This document shows positions 38,870-48,246 of a stretch of DNA of 64,000 nt, piece by piece (the first letter of the stretch is position 1; every line of letters starts with the position of its first letter). The notes under the pieces are model-generated. The model had not been told where the DNA came from. It did no database searches and saw nothing but the letters and a program-made list of their open reading frames with translations. The position numbers were made by a program, and so were the translations under genes. Source of the stretch: Acidobacteria bacterium Ga0077551 (lineage in GTDB: Bacteria > Pseudomonadota > Alphaproteobacteria > Caulobacterales > Hyphomonadaceae); contig LNFC01000018.1 of the NCBI GenBank assembly GCA_001464545.1, positions 98,554 to 162,553 of the forward strand. The letters run 5' to 3'.

Positions 38870-39383
38870 ATCTGCTTTCGAAACCCTGACCGGCGCGGTC
38901 GTTGTGGCGGTTGCGGCCGTGTTCCTCTGGTTCGCGCTGGCGCGCGGCGGGGAAGCCTCGACCGGCGGCAATCAATATGACGTGACGGCGCGCTTCAACA
39001 GCGTGTCCGGCCTCGAGCGCGGCTCGGATGTTCGCATCGCGGGAGTGAAGGCGGGTATCGTGAAAGCCATCGACGGCGATCCGGAGCGGTTTGAAGCGGT
39101 GGTGACATTGGCACTCGATTCCAAATGGGTGCTGCCGGATGACACCGACGCACGCGTCTCCACCGACGGCCTGCTCGGCGGCGCCTATATCGCGCTCGAG
39201 CCAGGCGCTGGCATGGACAACATTGCGCAGGATGGCACCGGCGAAATCCAGTACACGCGCGGCAGTGTCGATCTGCTGACGCTGTTTGCTTCGTTTGCGT
39301 CTGGCAGCGGATCGTCGGAAGAAGATGCGCCGGTGGATGATCCGCTGGCTGAAGACCTCGAAGACCCGCTGGGAGTCGAATGA
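38862..39383 (+). CDS. mlaD: MlaD-type MCE-domain lipid transport protein
   Basis: This 173-residue protein has one N-terminal membrane anchor (about residues 8-27), then an MCE domain (YDVTARFNSVSGLERGSDVRIAGVKAG) and an acidic tail rich in Asp and Glu. MlaD forms a hexameric ring in the periplasm that passes phospholipids between outer and inner membranes, working with the MlaFEB ABC transporter. The MlaE and MlaF genes are not in this window. The ATG lies inside the NDUFA12 stop and the stop overlaps the DUF2155 start, so the three are translated in series. Confidence 0.88.
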   Translation: MRESAFETLTGAVVVAVAAVFLWFALARGGEASTGGNQYDVTARFNSVSGLERGSDVRIAGVKAGIVKAIDGDPERFEAVVTLALDSKWVLPDDTDARVSTDGLLGGAYIALEPGAGMDNIAQDGTGEIQYTRGSVDLLTLFASFASGSGSSEEDAPVDDPLAEDLEDPLGVE

Positions 39384-39943
39384 TGACATCGCTGCTGCGT
39401 GTGGCCGCTTTTGCGGCGGTTGGCCTTTCGCTCGTCGGCCTCGCGTCTGCGGCGACCTATGCAAAGCAGGACCGCGCCACCTTGCGCGCGCTCGACAAGA
39501 TCACCGGCCGCTCGACGGACATCGTCGTGAAAGTTGGAGAGCCGGTCGTCTATGGCTCGCTCAGTATCGAATTGAAATCCTGTTTCCAGACACCGCCGGA
39601 AGAAGTGCCGGAAAGCGCGGCGTTCCTGCGCATCTCGTCCACGCGCCCGGTCTCGGACGAACAGCTCGAAAAAGCGGACGCCGATGAGGCCGCATCTGAA
39701 ACGCCGGTAGTGTTCTCGGGCTGGATGTATGCGTCCTCGCCAGGGCTCAGCGCGCTGGAGCATCCGGTCTATGATATCTGGGTGATCCGCTGCACGGCGC
39801 CGGCGCCGGTGAAGCTGCCGGACCGCGTGATCGTGCCGCTCGGCGATGAGCCGTTGACGGACGATATTCCGGCAGGCGTGTCGGAGACGGACGTGGCGCC
39901 GGTCATCGAAGAGAGCCCGGCAGAGCCCGAACCGATCGACTGA
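39380..39943 (+). CDS. DUF2155 domain-containing periplasmic protein
   Basis: This 187-residue protein has a signal peptide ([23 protein letters not shown]) followed by the DUF2155 core, in which [46 protein letters not shown] and two cysteines are conserved. The family is common next to mlaD, aat and accBC in alphaproteobacteria, but its function is unknown. The C-terminal Pro/Glu-rich tail is encoded opposite the 3' end of aat, a 175-base tail-to-tail overlap. Confidence 0.85.
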   Translation: MMTSLLRVAAFAAVGLSLVGLASAATYAKQDRATLRALDKITGRSTDIVVKVGEPVVYGSLSIELKSCFQTPPEEVPESAAFLRISSTRPVSDEQLEKADADEAASETPVVFSGWMYASSPGLSALEHPVYDIWVIRCTAPAPVKLPDRVIVPLGDEPLTDDIPAGVSETDVAPVIEESPAEPEPID

Positions 39944-40548
39944 TCGCGCGGCGGGTGAAAACTCGCCGGCACTTTCAGCGCGCGTTTCAGCCGTGCACGG
40001 AAATCTTCCCGCGTCACTTCGATCAGGCCGAACTGGCTGAGATGCGGGTTGTAGAATTGCGCATCCAGCAGCACGAAGCCGCGATCAATCAATCGCGCGA
40101 CAAGGTGCACCAGCGCAATCTTTGACGCGTCGGTGGCGCGGCTGAACATGCTTTCCCCGAAGAACGCCCCGCCCAGCGCCACGCCGTAGAGGCCGCCGAC
40201 AAGCTTGTCGCCGTCCCAGCATTCGACCGAGTGCGCATGCCCTTCGCGGTGGAGCGCGCTGAAGAGGTTGACGATGCTGGAATTGATCCAGGTGCTCGGC
40301 CGCTCGGGCTGGGATTCGGCGCAGGCTTCGATGACCCGGGTGAAGGCCGTGTCGAACGTCACGCGGAACGGGTCTTGGCAGATGCGCCGCTTCAGGCGTT
40401 TCGGAATATGGAAGGCGTCGAGCGGGAGCAGGCCGCGTCGTTCCGGATCAACCAGGAAAAGGCTCGGGTCATCGCGCGAATCCGCCATCGGAAACACGCC
40501 CCGGCGATAGCAGATCAGCAGGTCTTCAGGGGAGAAACGCGCGGCCAT
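39769..40548 (-). CDS. aat: leucyl/phenylalanyl-tRNA--protein transferase
   Basis: This enzyme adds Leu or Phe to proteins with N-terminal Arg or Lys, marking them for ClpAP through ClpS. The family core is clear: [52 protein letters not shown] and [19 protein letters not shown]. The recognisable core ends near residue 205. A further 55 residues of Ser/Gly/Thr-rich, unlikely-looking sequence follow before the first stop at 39769, reading across the DUF2155 gene. The true C-terminus of the functional protein may therefore be an extension gained by stop-codon loss. Confidence 0.88.
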   Translation of the reverse strand: MAARFSPEDLLICYRRGVFPMADSRDDPSLFLVDPERRGLLPLDAFHIPKRLKRRICQDPFRVTFDTAFTRVIEACAESQPERPSTWINSSIVNLFSALHREGHAHSVECWDGDKLVGGLYGVALGGAFFGESMFSRATDASKIALVHLVARLIDRGFVLLDAQFYNPHLSQFGLIEVTREDFRARLKRALKVPASFHPPRDQSIGSGSAGLSSMTGATSVSDTPAGISSVNGSSPSGTITRSGSFTGAGAVQRITQIS

Positions 40549-40587
40549 GGGCGAGATATGGTTTGCGCCGCGCGTGAAGTAAACGTG

Positions 40588-41976
40588 TCAACTCTCGCTG
40601 GCGGCTTCCGCTTCGGCCGCTTTCGCATCCGCCAGGAATTTCTCCAGCCAGTGGATGTTGTAGTGGCCGGCGACGACGTCGTCATTGTCGACGAGGCGGC
40701 GGTGCAGATCGAGCGTGGTGAAGACACCGCCAACGACCATTTCCTGCAGCGAGCGCTTCAGACGCATCAGGCATTCGCGCCGGGTGCGGCCATGGACGAT
40801 CAGCTTGCCGATCAGCGAGTCGTAATGCGGCGGGATGCGGTAGCCGGCATAAGCGGCGCTATCGAGGCGCACGTCCGGGCCGCCGGGGGCGTGGAATTCG
40901 GTGATCAGGCCGGGTGAGGGCACGAAGGTTTCCGGGTGCTCGGCATTGATGCGGCACTCGATTGCATGGCCGACGAGCATCACGTCTTCCTGGCGGAAGG
41001 AGAGCGCCTTGCCTTCAGCGATGCGGATCTGTTCACGGACGATGTCGATGCCGGTGATCATCTCGGTGACCGGATGTTCGACCTGCAGGCGGGTGTTCAT
41101 TTCGATGAAGTAGAATTTGCCGTCCTCGTAGAGGAACTCGATCGTGCCGGCGCCGCGATAACCGATCTTCTGCATCGCGCGGGCGCAGATCAGGCCGATC
41201 TCTTCGCGCTGGATCTGGTTGAGGGCGGGTGAGGGCGCTTCTTCGAAGACTTTCTGGTTGCGGCGCTGGAGCGAGCAATCGCGCTCCCAAAGATGCGCCA
41301 CGTTGCCGTGCGTATCGGCGATCACCTGGATCTCGATATGGCGCGGACCCTGAAGGTATTTCTCGAGATAGACGGCGTCGTCGCCAAAGGCGGCTTTCGA
41401 TTCGGTCTTGGCGGTCTTCACCGCGTTCTCGAGATCGGCCTCGGTCATCGCCAGTTTCATGCCGCGGCCGCCGCCGCCGGCGGAGGCTTTGACGAGCACA
41501 GGGTAGCCGATTTTCTTGGCAGCTTTCTTGGCTTCCGAGATCGATTCGAGCGCGCCTTCGGAGCCGGGCACGCAAGGCACGCCGGCTTCGATCATCGCGC
41601 GCTTGGCGGCGATCTTGTCGCCCATGATGCGGATGTGTTCGGCGGTCGGACCGATGAAGGCCAGGCCGTGGGCTTCCACCATCTCGGCGAACTGAGCGTT
41701 CTCCGACAGGAAGCCGTAGCCGGGATGAATCGCATCGGCACCGGTGATTTCGGCGGCCGCGAGGATGCGGGATTTCTTGAGATAGCTTTCCGAGGACGGG
41801 GCCGGGCCGATGCAGACGCTTTCGTCAGCGAGGCGTACCGCCATCGCGTCGCGGTCAGCCTCGGAATGGACGACGACCGTCATCAGTCCCATTTCCTTGC
41901 ACGCGCGGTGGATGCGCAGCGCAATCTCGCCGCGGTTGGCGATCAGGACTTTGTGGATCGGGCGGGGGTCAGCCAT
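40588..41976 (-). CDS. accC: acetyl-CoA carboxylase, biotin carboxylase subunit
   Basis: This 462-residue ATP-grasp enzyme carboxylates biotin on AccB, the first half-reaction of malonyl-CoA formation. It has [28 protein letters not shown], the glycine-rich ATP lid [29 protein letters not shown] with the catalytic Glu, and [11 protein letters not shown]. It follows accB by three bases on the same strand. Confidence 0.97.
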   Translation of the reverse strand: MADPRPIHKVLIANRGEIALRIHRACKEMGLMTVVVHSEADRDAMAVRLADESVCIGPAPSSESYLKKSRILAAAEITGADAIHPGYGFLSENAQFAEMVEAHGLAFIGPTAEHIRIMGDKIAAKRAMIEAGVPCVPGSEGALESISEAKKAAKKIGYPVLVKASAGGGGRGMKLAMTEADLENAVKTAKTESKAAFGDDAVYLEKYLQGPRHIEIQVIADTHGNVAHLWERDCSLQRRNQKVFEEAPSPALNQIQREEIGLICARAMQKIGYRGAGTIEFLYEDGKFYFIEMNTRLQVEHPVTEMITGIDIVREQIRIAEGKALSFRQEDVMLVGHAIECRINAEHPETFVPSPGLITEFHAPGGPDVRLDSAAYAGYRIPPHYDSLIGKLIVHGRTRRECLMRLKRSLQEMVVGGVFTTLDLHRRLVDNDDVVAGHYNIHWLEKFLADAKAAEAEAASES

Positions 41977-41979
41977 GAA

Positions 41980-42407
41980 CTACTCGATCAGGACGAGAGG
42001 TTCGCCGTATTCGACGGGCTGGGAATTCTGCACGTAGATGGCCTTCACGGTGCCGGCGCGGTCGGCTTCGACGGGGTTGAAGGTCTTCATGGCCTCGACC
42101 AGCATCAGGGTGTCGCCCTTCTTCACCTTGTCGCCGATGTTGACGTAGGGTTTCGATTGGGGGTCGGCCGAGAGGTAAACGGTGCCGACCATCGGAGATT
42201 TGACGGCATTGTCAGGGGCGGCCGAGGCCGCCGGGGCTGGTGGGCCGGGGCGGCGACGGCCGTGTGCATCACCTGTGTCGACTGGCGCGAGACGCGCAGC
42301 TTCAGCCCGTCATGCTCGATCTCGATCTCGCCAAGGTCGCCTTCCCGGAGGATGGCAGCCAGTTCGCGGATCAGGCCCGTGTCCAGCTTGTTCTTGGAAG
42401 TACTCAT
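41980..42407 (-). CDS. accB: acetyl-CoA carboxylase biotin carboxyl carrier protein (frameshifted as given)
   Basis: AccB carries biotin between carboxylase halves. The start at 42407 ([31 protein letters not shown]) and the C-terminal biotinyl domain ending at 41980 ([18 protein letters not shown], with biotin on the Lys of EAMK) are both normal, but they are in different frames. The switch lies in the Pro/Ala-rich linker near 42240-42246, next to GGG at 42242-42244. One extra G there would join the halves into a normal protein of about 140 residues. As given, the first frame runs on to 42123 without a biotin site. Confidence 0.9.
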
Positions 42408-42856
42408 TTTTTTTCAGCTCCTCCCTGACCGGAAAGCCGCAAGGCAGCCCCCAGCGCGAGTTCGTATCCGTAGGCACCTAGCCCGGCAATCGTAGCCGTT
42501 GCAACGGGTGCAACATAGTTAACGTGCCGGAAGGCTTCGCGCGCCGCGGGATTGGACAGATGGACTTCAATGACGGGAATCTTGAGTGATTTCAAGGCGT
42601 CATGAAGGGCGATGGATGTGTGGGTGTAGGCGGCAGCGTTGAGGATCAGGACCGAGGCTTCGCGGCCGGCCTCCTGAACCCAGGTGACGAGCTCGCCCTC
42701 CGAGTTGGTCTGGCGCAACACGAGCGAAGCGCCTTGCGCCTGCAACCGCAGCCGGGCGTGAATATCTTCCAGGGTATCCCGGCCGTAAATCTCGGGCTCG
42801 CGCGAGCCGAGCAGATTGAGATTTGGGCCGCCGAGGACATATACCGGTTTCGACAT
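42404..42856 (-). CDS. aroQ: 3-dehydroquinate dehydratase, type II
   Basis: This 150-residue dodecameric enzyme dehydrates 3-dehydroquinate in the shikimate pathway. It has [19 protein letters not shown] with the active-site Arg and Tyr, the catalytic-His segment [15 protein letters not shown], and the [15 protein letters not shown] signature. The frame is open far upstream (to 43321), but [11 protein letters not shown] is the family start. Its stop overlaps the accB ATG, giving the aroQ-accB-accC order common in proteobacteria. Confidence 0.96.
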   Translation of the reverse strand: MSKPVYVLGGPNLNLLGSREPEIYGRDTLEDIHARLRLQAQGASLVLRQTNSEGELVTWVQEAGREASVLILNAAAYTHTSIALHDALKSLKIPVIEVHLSNPAAREAFRHVNYVAPVATATIAGLGAYGYELALGAALRLSGQGGAEKK

Positions 42857-42916
42857 GGGCCTCCGTTTGCGCTGGAACGCCGTGTGTTGCAAGAGGGCAA
42901 CAGGAAGCGGACTGCC

Positions 42917-43129
42917 ATGAAAATCACCCTTAACGGCGAACCCCTCGAAATTGCCGCCGGAATGACGGTGGCGATGCTGGTGGCGCGGCTGTCTGCCGAG
43001 ACAGGGCGCGACCCGCGCGGCATCGCTGTGGAGCGCAACCGGGAGATCGTGCCGAAGTCCGAACACGCGCTGACTGCATTGGCGGAGGGCGACCAGATCG
43101 AGCTGGTGCAGTTCGTCGGAGGCGGGTGA
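42917..43129 (+). CDS. thiS: sulfur carrier protein ThiS
   Basis: This 70-residue ubiquitin-like protein carries the sulfur for thiamine thiazole formation as a C-terminal thiocarboxylate. The length, the [11 protein letters not shown] opening and the terminal GGG after QFVG fit the family. It lies in a larger open frame that starts at 42602, but ATG 42917 gives the family N-terminus. It is followed after 118 bases by thiG and diverges from aroQ. Confidence 0.92.
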   Translation: MKITLNGEPLEIAAGMTVAMLVARLSAETGRDPRGIAVERNREIVPKSEHALTALAEGDQIELVQFVGGG

Positions 43130-43247
43130 AACCCGTCCAGAAACTGTCCACACGGACGAGGCGAGTTCTGGACTCCTGCATATTGGAATGAGAGGTTTCT
43201 CGCATGGCGTGTTGACGCCCGCGCCGGGGGCGGCCAGATCACGCCGC

Positions 43248-44033
43248 ATGTCTGAAAAGCAATCCAATGACCCGCTGATCATCGCCGGCAAGGCGTACAC
43301 CTCGCGCCTGATCGTGGGCACGGGGAAGTATGCCTCCTACCAGCAGAACGCCGACGCGGCCCGCGCGGCGGGAGCCGAGATCGTGACCGTGGCGCTGCGC
43401 CGGGTGAACCTCTCCGACAAGAGCCAGGAAATCCTCTCGGACTTCGTGAAGCCGACCGAGTTCACCTACCTGCCGAACACGGCGGGCTGCTACACCGCTG
43501 ACGAGTCGGTGCGCACGCTTCGGCTGGCGCGCGAAGCGGGCGGCTGGAACCTCGTGAAGCTGGAAGTGCTGGCTGACCAGAAGACGCTGTATCCCAACAT
43601 GCCGGAAACGCTGAAGGCAGCGGAAGCGCTGATCAAGGACGGCTTCGAAGTGATGGTGTATTGCTCGGATGATCCGGTTTATGCGCGCCTTCTGGAAGAG
43701 GCCGGGTGCTGCGCGATCATGCCGCTCGGCTCGCTGATCGGTTCCGGACTTGGCATCATGAACCCGGTGAACATCCGGCTGATCGTGGAAGCGGCGCGCG
43801 TGCCGGTGATTGTGGACGCCGGCGTCGGCACGGCGTCGGACGCGGCGATTGCGATGGAACTCGGATGTGATGGTGTACTGATGAACACCGCAATTGCTGC
43901 CGCGAAGGATCCTGTGCGGATGGCGCGGGCGATGAAGCATGCGGTGATCGCGGGGCGGGAGGCATATCTCGCCGGACGGATGCCGAAGAAACGGTATGCC
44001 GATCCGAGCTCGCCGCTCGCCGGATTGATCTGA
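43248..44033 (+). CDS. thiG: thiazole synthase
   Basis: This 261-residue TIM-barrel enzyme forms the thiazole phosphate of thiamine from deoxyxylulose phosphate, dehydroglycine and ThiS thiocarboxylate. It has [27 protein letters not shown], the active-site Lys in LVKLEVLAD, and the phosphate site [22 protein letters not shown]. The ATG at 43248 ([14 protein letters not shown]) is preferred to the in-frame 43188 start. No TPP riboswitch was recognised before thiS. Confidence 0.95.
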   Translation: MSEKQSNDPLIIAGKAYTSRLIVGTGKYASYQQNADAARAAGAEIVTVALRRVNLSDKSQEILSDFVKPTEFTYLPNTAGCYTADESVRTLRLAREAGGWNLVKLEVLADQKTLYPNMPETLKAAEALIKDGFEVMVYCSDDPVYARLLEEAGCCAIMPLGSLIGSGLGIMNPVNIRLIVEAARVPVIVDAGVGTASDAAIAMELGCDGVLMNTAIAAAKDPVRMARAMKHAVIAGREAYLAGRMPKKRYADPSSPLAGLI

Positions 44034-44040
44034 GGCCCGC

Positions 44041-44679
44041 TTGAAGAACGCGCGCGACTTCGATCTTCTGGTGTTCGACTTTGACGGCACACTGGCGAAC
44101 AGCGCGAGCTGGTTCCGGTCTATCCTGCCGGACCTGGCGCGCCGGTTTGGTTTCCGGTGCCCGGACGAAGAAGAGCTGGAAGTGCTGCGGCACAAGCCGC
44201 CGCGCGAGGTGATGCGTATACTGAAGATACCCGGCTGGAAGCTGGTGTTCATTGCGGTGCACGTGAGGAAGCGCGCGGCGAAGGCCGAGGCGTTTCCGTT
44301 GTTCGACGGCGTGCCGGAGGTTCTGCGGGCAATTGCGGCAAAGGGCATCAAGATTGCGGTCGTTTCGTCGAACGCCGAAGGCAATGTGCGCCGGGCGCTG
44401 GGGCCGGAGCTGAGCGCGCTCGTCACCTCCTGGAGCTGTGGGGCGGGACTGTTCGGTAAGGCGAAGCACTTCCGCGACGTGCTGCGCGAGACGAAGGTTG
44501 CGCCGGCGCGGGCGCTGTCCGTCGGCGACGAGATCCGCGACATTGATGCGGCGCGCGACGTTGGTCTGAAGACGGCCGGCGTGGCCTGGGGCTTCGGGAT
44601 GAAGCCTGCGCTGGAGGCTGCGAATCCGGACCTGCTGTTCGTGACGGTCGATGAATTTCAGGCCTTCGTAACCAAATAG
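44041..44679 (+). CDS. HAD-superfamily phosphatase (Gph-like)
   Basis: This 212-residue protein is a HAD hydrolase with a C1 helical cap. It has motif I VFDFDGTLANS, motif II Ser in VVSSNAEGN, motif III Lys in GKAKH, and motif IV GDEIRDIDAARDVG. Length and layout are like phosphoglycolate phosphatase, but the substrate is not determined by sequence. The TTG start at 44041 is 8 bases after the thiG stop, so it could be thiamine-operon linked. Confidence 0.85.
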   Translation: MKNARDFDLLVFDFDGTLANSASWFRSILPDLARRFGFRCPDEEELEVLRHKPPREVMRILKIPGWKLVFIAVHVRKRAAKAEAFPLFDGVPEVLRAIAAKGIKIAVVSSNAEGNVRRALGPELSALVTSWSCGAGLFGKAKHFRDVLRETKVAPARALSVGDEIRDIDAARDVGLKTAGVAWGFGMKPALEAANPDLLFVTVDEFQAFVTK

Positions 44680-44771
44680 GTGCGGTCCGGTTCCTGAGAC
44701 AATTCGTAACGTTTAGTTGCGGCTGTCGATTCTGTAACTGTGATTGTATAACAGATCCGGAGACTTCAACC

Positions 44772-46331
44772 ATGAGATTCAAGATTTCCTTCGCCGTTTC
44801 GGCGCTTGCCCTGTCATTGGCGATGCCCGCCTTCGCCGACCTTCGCCCGATCGATTTCGAGAAAGCCTCACGGCCAGCCAAGGGGTTCGTTGTACTGCCG
44901 GTTGGCAAGGACGGCGCGCTGACGGGTCTCGCAAAGGATGCGGACAAGGCATCCAATGGTGCGCTTTCGAAAGCGTTGGGTCTCGCAAAGTTCACGGGCG
45001 AAACGGGTCAGACCCTCACGCTGTATGATGCAGGTCCGTTTGACGCCGTTCTGTTTATCGGCACGGGTGAAGGCCTCCAGACAGCCACGGACTTGCGGGA
45101 CTATGGTGCGCATGCCGCCAGCGGAACCAAAGGCTGGGCCGAGTCGGCGAAAGTGGTTGTTCCGGATGCCGGGGACGTCGCACTCGACGCGACGGAGGCG
45201 GCTATTGGCGCGCGTCTCGGAAGCTACACCTTCGGCAAATGGGGGGCGGCAGAAATAGACGACGCCGACGCTGCAGCGCCGCAAGCGCTGATCTTTCTTT
45301 CGCCGAAGGCGGCCAATGCCGAAGCTGCGTTCCAGAAGGATGGTGAAGCGGCCCTTGCGGGCGTCACGTTCGCCCGCGACCTGATTTCCACGCCGTCCAA
45401 CATCAAGACACCGGAATGGTTTGCACAGCAGGTTCAGGAGGCATTTGCGGGCATGCCCCGCGTGACCGTCACGGTGCTGGACGAAAAGCAGATCGAAGAC
45501 CTTGGCATGGGCGCGCTCTATGGCACGGGTCAGGGCTCGACCCGTCCGCCGCGCCTTGTAGCCATCGAATACAAGGGCGGCAAGGACGGCGATGCGCCGA
45601 TTGCGTTCGTCGGCAAGGGTATCACCTTTGATACGGGCGGCATCTCGATCAAGCCGAATGACGGCATGTGGCGGATGCGGTCGGATATGTCCGGCGCGGC
45701 CGGATCGGCCGGCGCCATTCTCACGCTTGCCAGACGTGAGGCGAAGGTGAATGCGGTCGCCGTGTTGGCGCTTGCCGAGAACATGCCGGACGGGAATGCG
45801 ATCCGGCCCGGAGACGTTTTGACCTCGATGAGCGGCAAGACGATCGAAGTGCTGAACACGGATGCGGAAGGCCGCCTGGTGCTTGCTGACGGGCTCTGGT
45901 GGGCGCAGGAAACCTACAAGCCAAAGCTGGCCGTGACGATCGCGACCCTGACCGGCGCGGTTGTTGGCGCACTTGGCCGGGAGCATGCCGGTCTGTTTAC
46001 GCAGGATGAGCGTCTTGCAGCGGATTTCCTGAAAGCTGGCGACGCCGTTGGAGAAAAACTCTGGCGTTTGCCGGTAACCGAAGCGACCACGGAGTCGATC
46101 AAGAGCGACATCGCGGACGTCAAGAACATTGCCGAGTCGGGGGCAGCCCCAGGCGCGTCGGCAGGGGCCGCGTTCATCATGGAATGGGTCCAGCCAGAAA
46201 CGCCATTCGTGCATCTCGACATTGCCGGCATGGCCTGGGAAAATGCTGGCCGCCCAACCGAACCGAAGGGCGCTGTAGGCTTTGGTGTGCGGCTCTTCGA
46301 TGAGATTGCGCGGCAAAACGAGGCGAACTGA
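44772..46331 (+). CDS. leucyl aminopeptidase (M17) with signal peptide
   Basis: This 519-residue enzyme is an M17 dimetal aminopeptidase. The C-terminal catalytic domain has VGKGITFDTGGISIKP, MRSDMSGAAG and the diagnostic NTDAEGRLVLADGL signature, which together supply the metal ligands and catalytic Arg. Unlike cytoplasmic PepA, it begins with a clear Sec signal peptide (MRFKISFAVSALALSLAMPAFA), so it is probably periplasmic or secreted, for peptide scavenging. It ends in a strong terminator and stands alone. Confidence 0.9.
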   Translation: MRFKISFAVSALALSLAMPAFADLRPIDFEKASRPAKGFVVLPVGKDGALTGLAKDADKASNGALSKALGLAKFTGETGQTLTLYDAGPFDAVLFIGTGEGLQTATDLRDYGAHAASGTKGWAESAKVVVPDAGDVALDATEAAIGARLGSYTFGKWGAAEIDDADAAAPQALIFLSPKAANAEAAFQKDGEAALAGVTFARDLISTPSNIKTPEWFAQQVQEAFAGMPRVTVTVLDEKQIEDLGMGALYGTGQGSTRPPRLVAIEYKGGKDGDAPIAFVGKGITFDTGGISIKPNDGMWRMRSDMSGAAGSAGAILTLARREAKVNAVAVLALAENMPDGNAIRPGDVLTSMSGKTIEVLNTDAEGRLVLADGLWWAQETYKPKLAVTIATLTGAVVGALGREHAGLFTQDERLAADFLKAGDAVGEKLWRLPVTEATTESIKSDIADVKNIAESGAAPGASAGAAFIMEWVQPETPFVHLDIAGMAWENAGRPTEPKGAVGFGVRLFDEIARQNEAN

Positions 46332-46360
46332 ACTTCATCCAAGATCAGTCTGCGGACGAA

Positions 46361-46392
46361 AAAGCCCCCTTCGTTTGAAGGGGGCTTTCTTT
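46361..46392 (+). terminator. intrinsic terminator after the aminopeptidase gene
   Basis: A perfect 12-bp stem (46361-46372 with 46377-46388) with a GTTT loop is followed by a T-rich tract (CTTTCTTTG). It may also serve the convergent oxygenase gene, which ends at 46406, because the stem starts with A's on the minus-strand exit side. Confidence 0.9.
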
Positions 46393-46405
46393 GTTCAGAG
46401 GTGTC

Positions 46406-47347
46406 TCAAGCCTTCACCAACCCGATATCCCGCAGGCGTTCCATCAGGAAGTCCTGGGCGGTGATCGGGGGCTCGGCCTTGCCGCCTTCGGCGAGGCAGC
46501 CGGGGAGGGCTTCGATCAAGAAGTCCTGGTTGAAGTGCAGGAAGAACGGCGTCGAGTAGCGCGGGAAGCGAGAACGCTCCGGGGACGGATTGACGACGCG
46601 GTGCGTGGTCGAGGGCAGGACGCCGCCGGTATAACGCTGCAGCATGTCGCCGCAATTGATGACGAGGGCGCCGGGTGGCGGGTTCACGCCAAGCCATTTG
46701 CCGGAGCGGTGCTTCACTTCGAGGCCTGCTTCTTCAGCGCCAAGGAGCAGCGTGATGACGTTGATGTCTTCGTGTGCGCCGGCGCGGACCGAGCCTTCCG
46801 GCGGCGGGTCCATCTGCGGCGGATAATGCAGCAGGCGGAGGATCGAATTGCCAAAGTTGACCTTGTCGCTGAACCAGTCTTCAGACAGTTCAAGATGCAG
46901 GGCGACGGCTTTCAGGAGTTCGGCGCCAAAGGCATCAAGCGAATTGAAAAGCGCGCGGGTTGCGCCGTCGAAGTCCGCTATTTCGGAAACGGACGGCGTG
47001 TCCTTCATCGTATCGCGGTAAGGCGAGCCCGGCGGTAGCGCGCGGCCGGTGTGCCAGAATTCTTTCAGGTCGGCCTGGGCCTGGCCCTTGGCGTTCTCAG
47101 TGCCGAAGGGGGTGTAGCCGCGTTGGCGGCCGCCCGGGGCGTCGTGGTATTTTTCCTTGGCCTCGCCGGGCAGCGCGAAGAAAGCCTTCGTGGCGGCGAG
47201 ATTGTCGTCGATGGTTTTCTGGGCAACCGGATGGCCAGTGATCACGGCAAAGCCGGTCTCGCGGAACGAGCGGCCAAGGGCGGCCGCGAAGGCGGCCTTG
47301 TCGGCGCGCCAGAGCGAATAGGGGATCGGTTCGAAATATTGGGTCAT
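46406..47347 (-). CDS. isopenicillin N synthase-like 2-oxoglutarate/Fe(II) oxygenase
   Basis: This 313-residue protein has the DIOX_N plus 2OG-Fe(II) oxygenase layout. The iron facial triad is visible as His192 and Asp194 in AHEDIN and His249 in STTHRVV, and the 2-oxoglutarate-binding RxS as Arg263-Ser265 in FPRYSTPFF. An N-terminal RETGFAVITGHPV segment is typical of the family. Members oxidise small molecules; the substrate is not readable. Start chosen at ATG 47347; the frame extends to 47395. Confidence 0.85.
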   Translation of the reverse strand: MTQYFEPIPYSLWRADKAAFAAALGRSFRETGFAVITGHPVAQKTIDDNLAATKAFFALPGEAKEKYHDAPGGRQRGYTPFGTENAKGQAQADLKEFWHTGRALPPGSPYRDTMKDTPSVSEIADFDGATRALFNSLDAFGAELLKAVALHLELSEDWFSDKVNFGNSILRLLHYPPQMDPPPEGSVRAGAHEDINVITLLLGAEEAGLEVKHRSGKWLGVNPPPGALVINCGDMLQRYTGGVLPSTTHRVVNPSPERSRFPRYSTPFFLHFNQDFLIEALPGCLAEGGKAEPPITAQDFLMERLRDIGLVKA

Positions 47348-47407
47348 CCATACATTTTGCCAGAAGCCGGGGCCGCCAGATAGGGGGAGCGTCACCCCGC
47401 CGCAAGT

Positions 47408-48118
47408 TCAGCGGTGGGCGGCGCTGACCGCGTAGAAGAGCGAGAAGGGCAGCGGCAGGGCGTCGCGGATGTATTGGGCGACGAACTGGTTCCGCTCGGC
47501 GATGCGGCTGCGGGGGACGTAGATCACGTCGAACCGGCGCAGCGGCAGCCAGCCGGCGCTGCCGGGATCGCTGAGGCCGGCCCGGACGTCGATCAGGGCC
47601 GAGCTCACCTCGCCGCCGGGTAGGCGGCGGATGAGCAGGACGTTGCTGGCCTGGGCGTCGCGGGTGAGGCCGCCGGCCATCACAATGGCCTGGTAGGAGT
47701 CGATCTGGCCGGGGATGTCGAACATGCCGGGAGCGGCCACTTCGCCGCCGACGAAGACTTTCTGGGACGCAAACTCCGTGGCGACGACATCGAGGTCCGG
47801 ATCGATCAGTTCGCTGGAGAGCGCCTGGCGCAAAATCGTGGCGAGTTCATCCGGCGTGAGGGCCATCGCCATGACGCTGCCGGCGAGCGGCATGTGGATT
47901 CGCCCGTCCGGGGCGATGACGAGTTCGCGGGAGAGTTCCGGGGCGGTGTGGACGATGACCTCGAGCCTGTCGCCCGGCGCGAGGAGATATGTGGCATCCG
48001 CGAGGATGGCGCCGGACCAGGCTTCGGCCGGGAAATCGGCAGACGTGACAGCAGCCGGAGCGGTTGAGCAGGCGCACAGCAGCGCGGCGAGCGGGGCGAT
48101 GAGGAGGCGGGCGCTCAT
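47408..48118 (-). CDS. Wza-like polysaccharide export lipoprotein
   Basis: This 236-residue protein starts with a lipoprotein signal (MSARLLIAPLAALLCACS; the last Cys is the lipid site). It then has a Poly_export domain (YLLAPGDRLEVIVHTAPELS, VIAPDGRIHMPLAGSV) and one SLBB-like domain (KVFVGGEVAAPGMFDIPGQ). These octameric outer-membrane or periplasmic proteins export capsule, holdfast or exopolysaccharide. The neighbouring divergent chain-length regulator and BY-kinase-like gene complete part of an export set; no polymerase, flippase or glycosyltransferase is in this block. Start 48118; the frame extends to 48169. Confidence 0.88.
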   Translation of the reverse strand: MSARLLIAPLAALLCACSTAPAAVTSADFPAEAWSGAILADATYLLAPGDRLEVIVHTAPELSRELVIAPDGRIHMPLAGSVMAMALTPDELATILRQALSSELIDPDLDVVATEFASQKVFVGGEVAAPGMFDIPGQIDSYQAIVMAGGLTRDAQASNVLLIRRLPGGEVSSALIDVRAGLSDPGSAGWLPLRRFDVIYVPRSRIAERNQFVAQYIRDALPLPFSLFYAVSAAHR

Positions 48119-48246
48119 GGGCGGCGGATGTCTCGCAGGGTCTGGGGCGCGCAGCGTAGATTTATACATCGGCAGTAATGATTAAGGAAATATCAAATCG
48201 GGCATGCGAAGGCTCGACGCTGGGACGATCCGGGTCAGGACAGAAC

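Noticed and set aside
42857..43247. TPP riboswitch before thiS or thiG
   Set aside because: I found none of the conserved CTGAGA or ACCTGATCTGG-like segments.
42404..43321. Extended 305-residue AroQ
   Set aside because: The upstream 155 residues overlap thiS antisense and lack family similarity; AroQ normally begins at [10 protein letters not shown].
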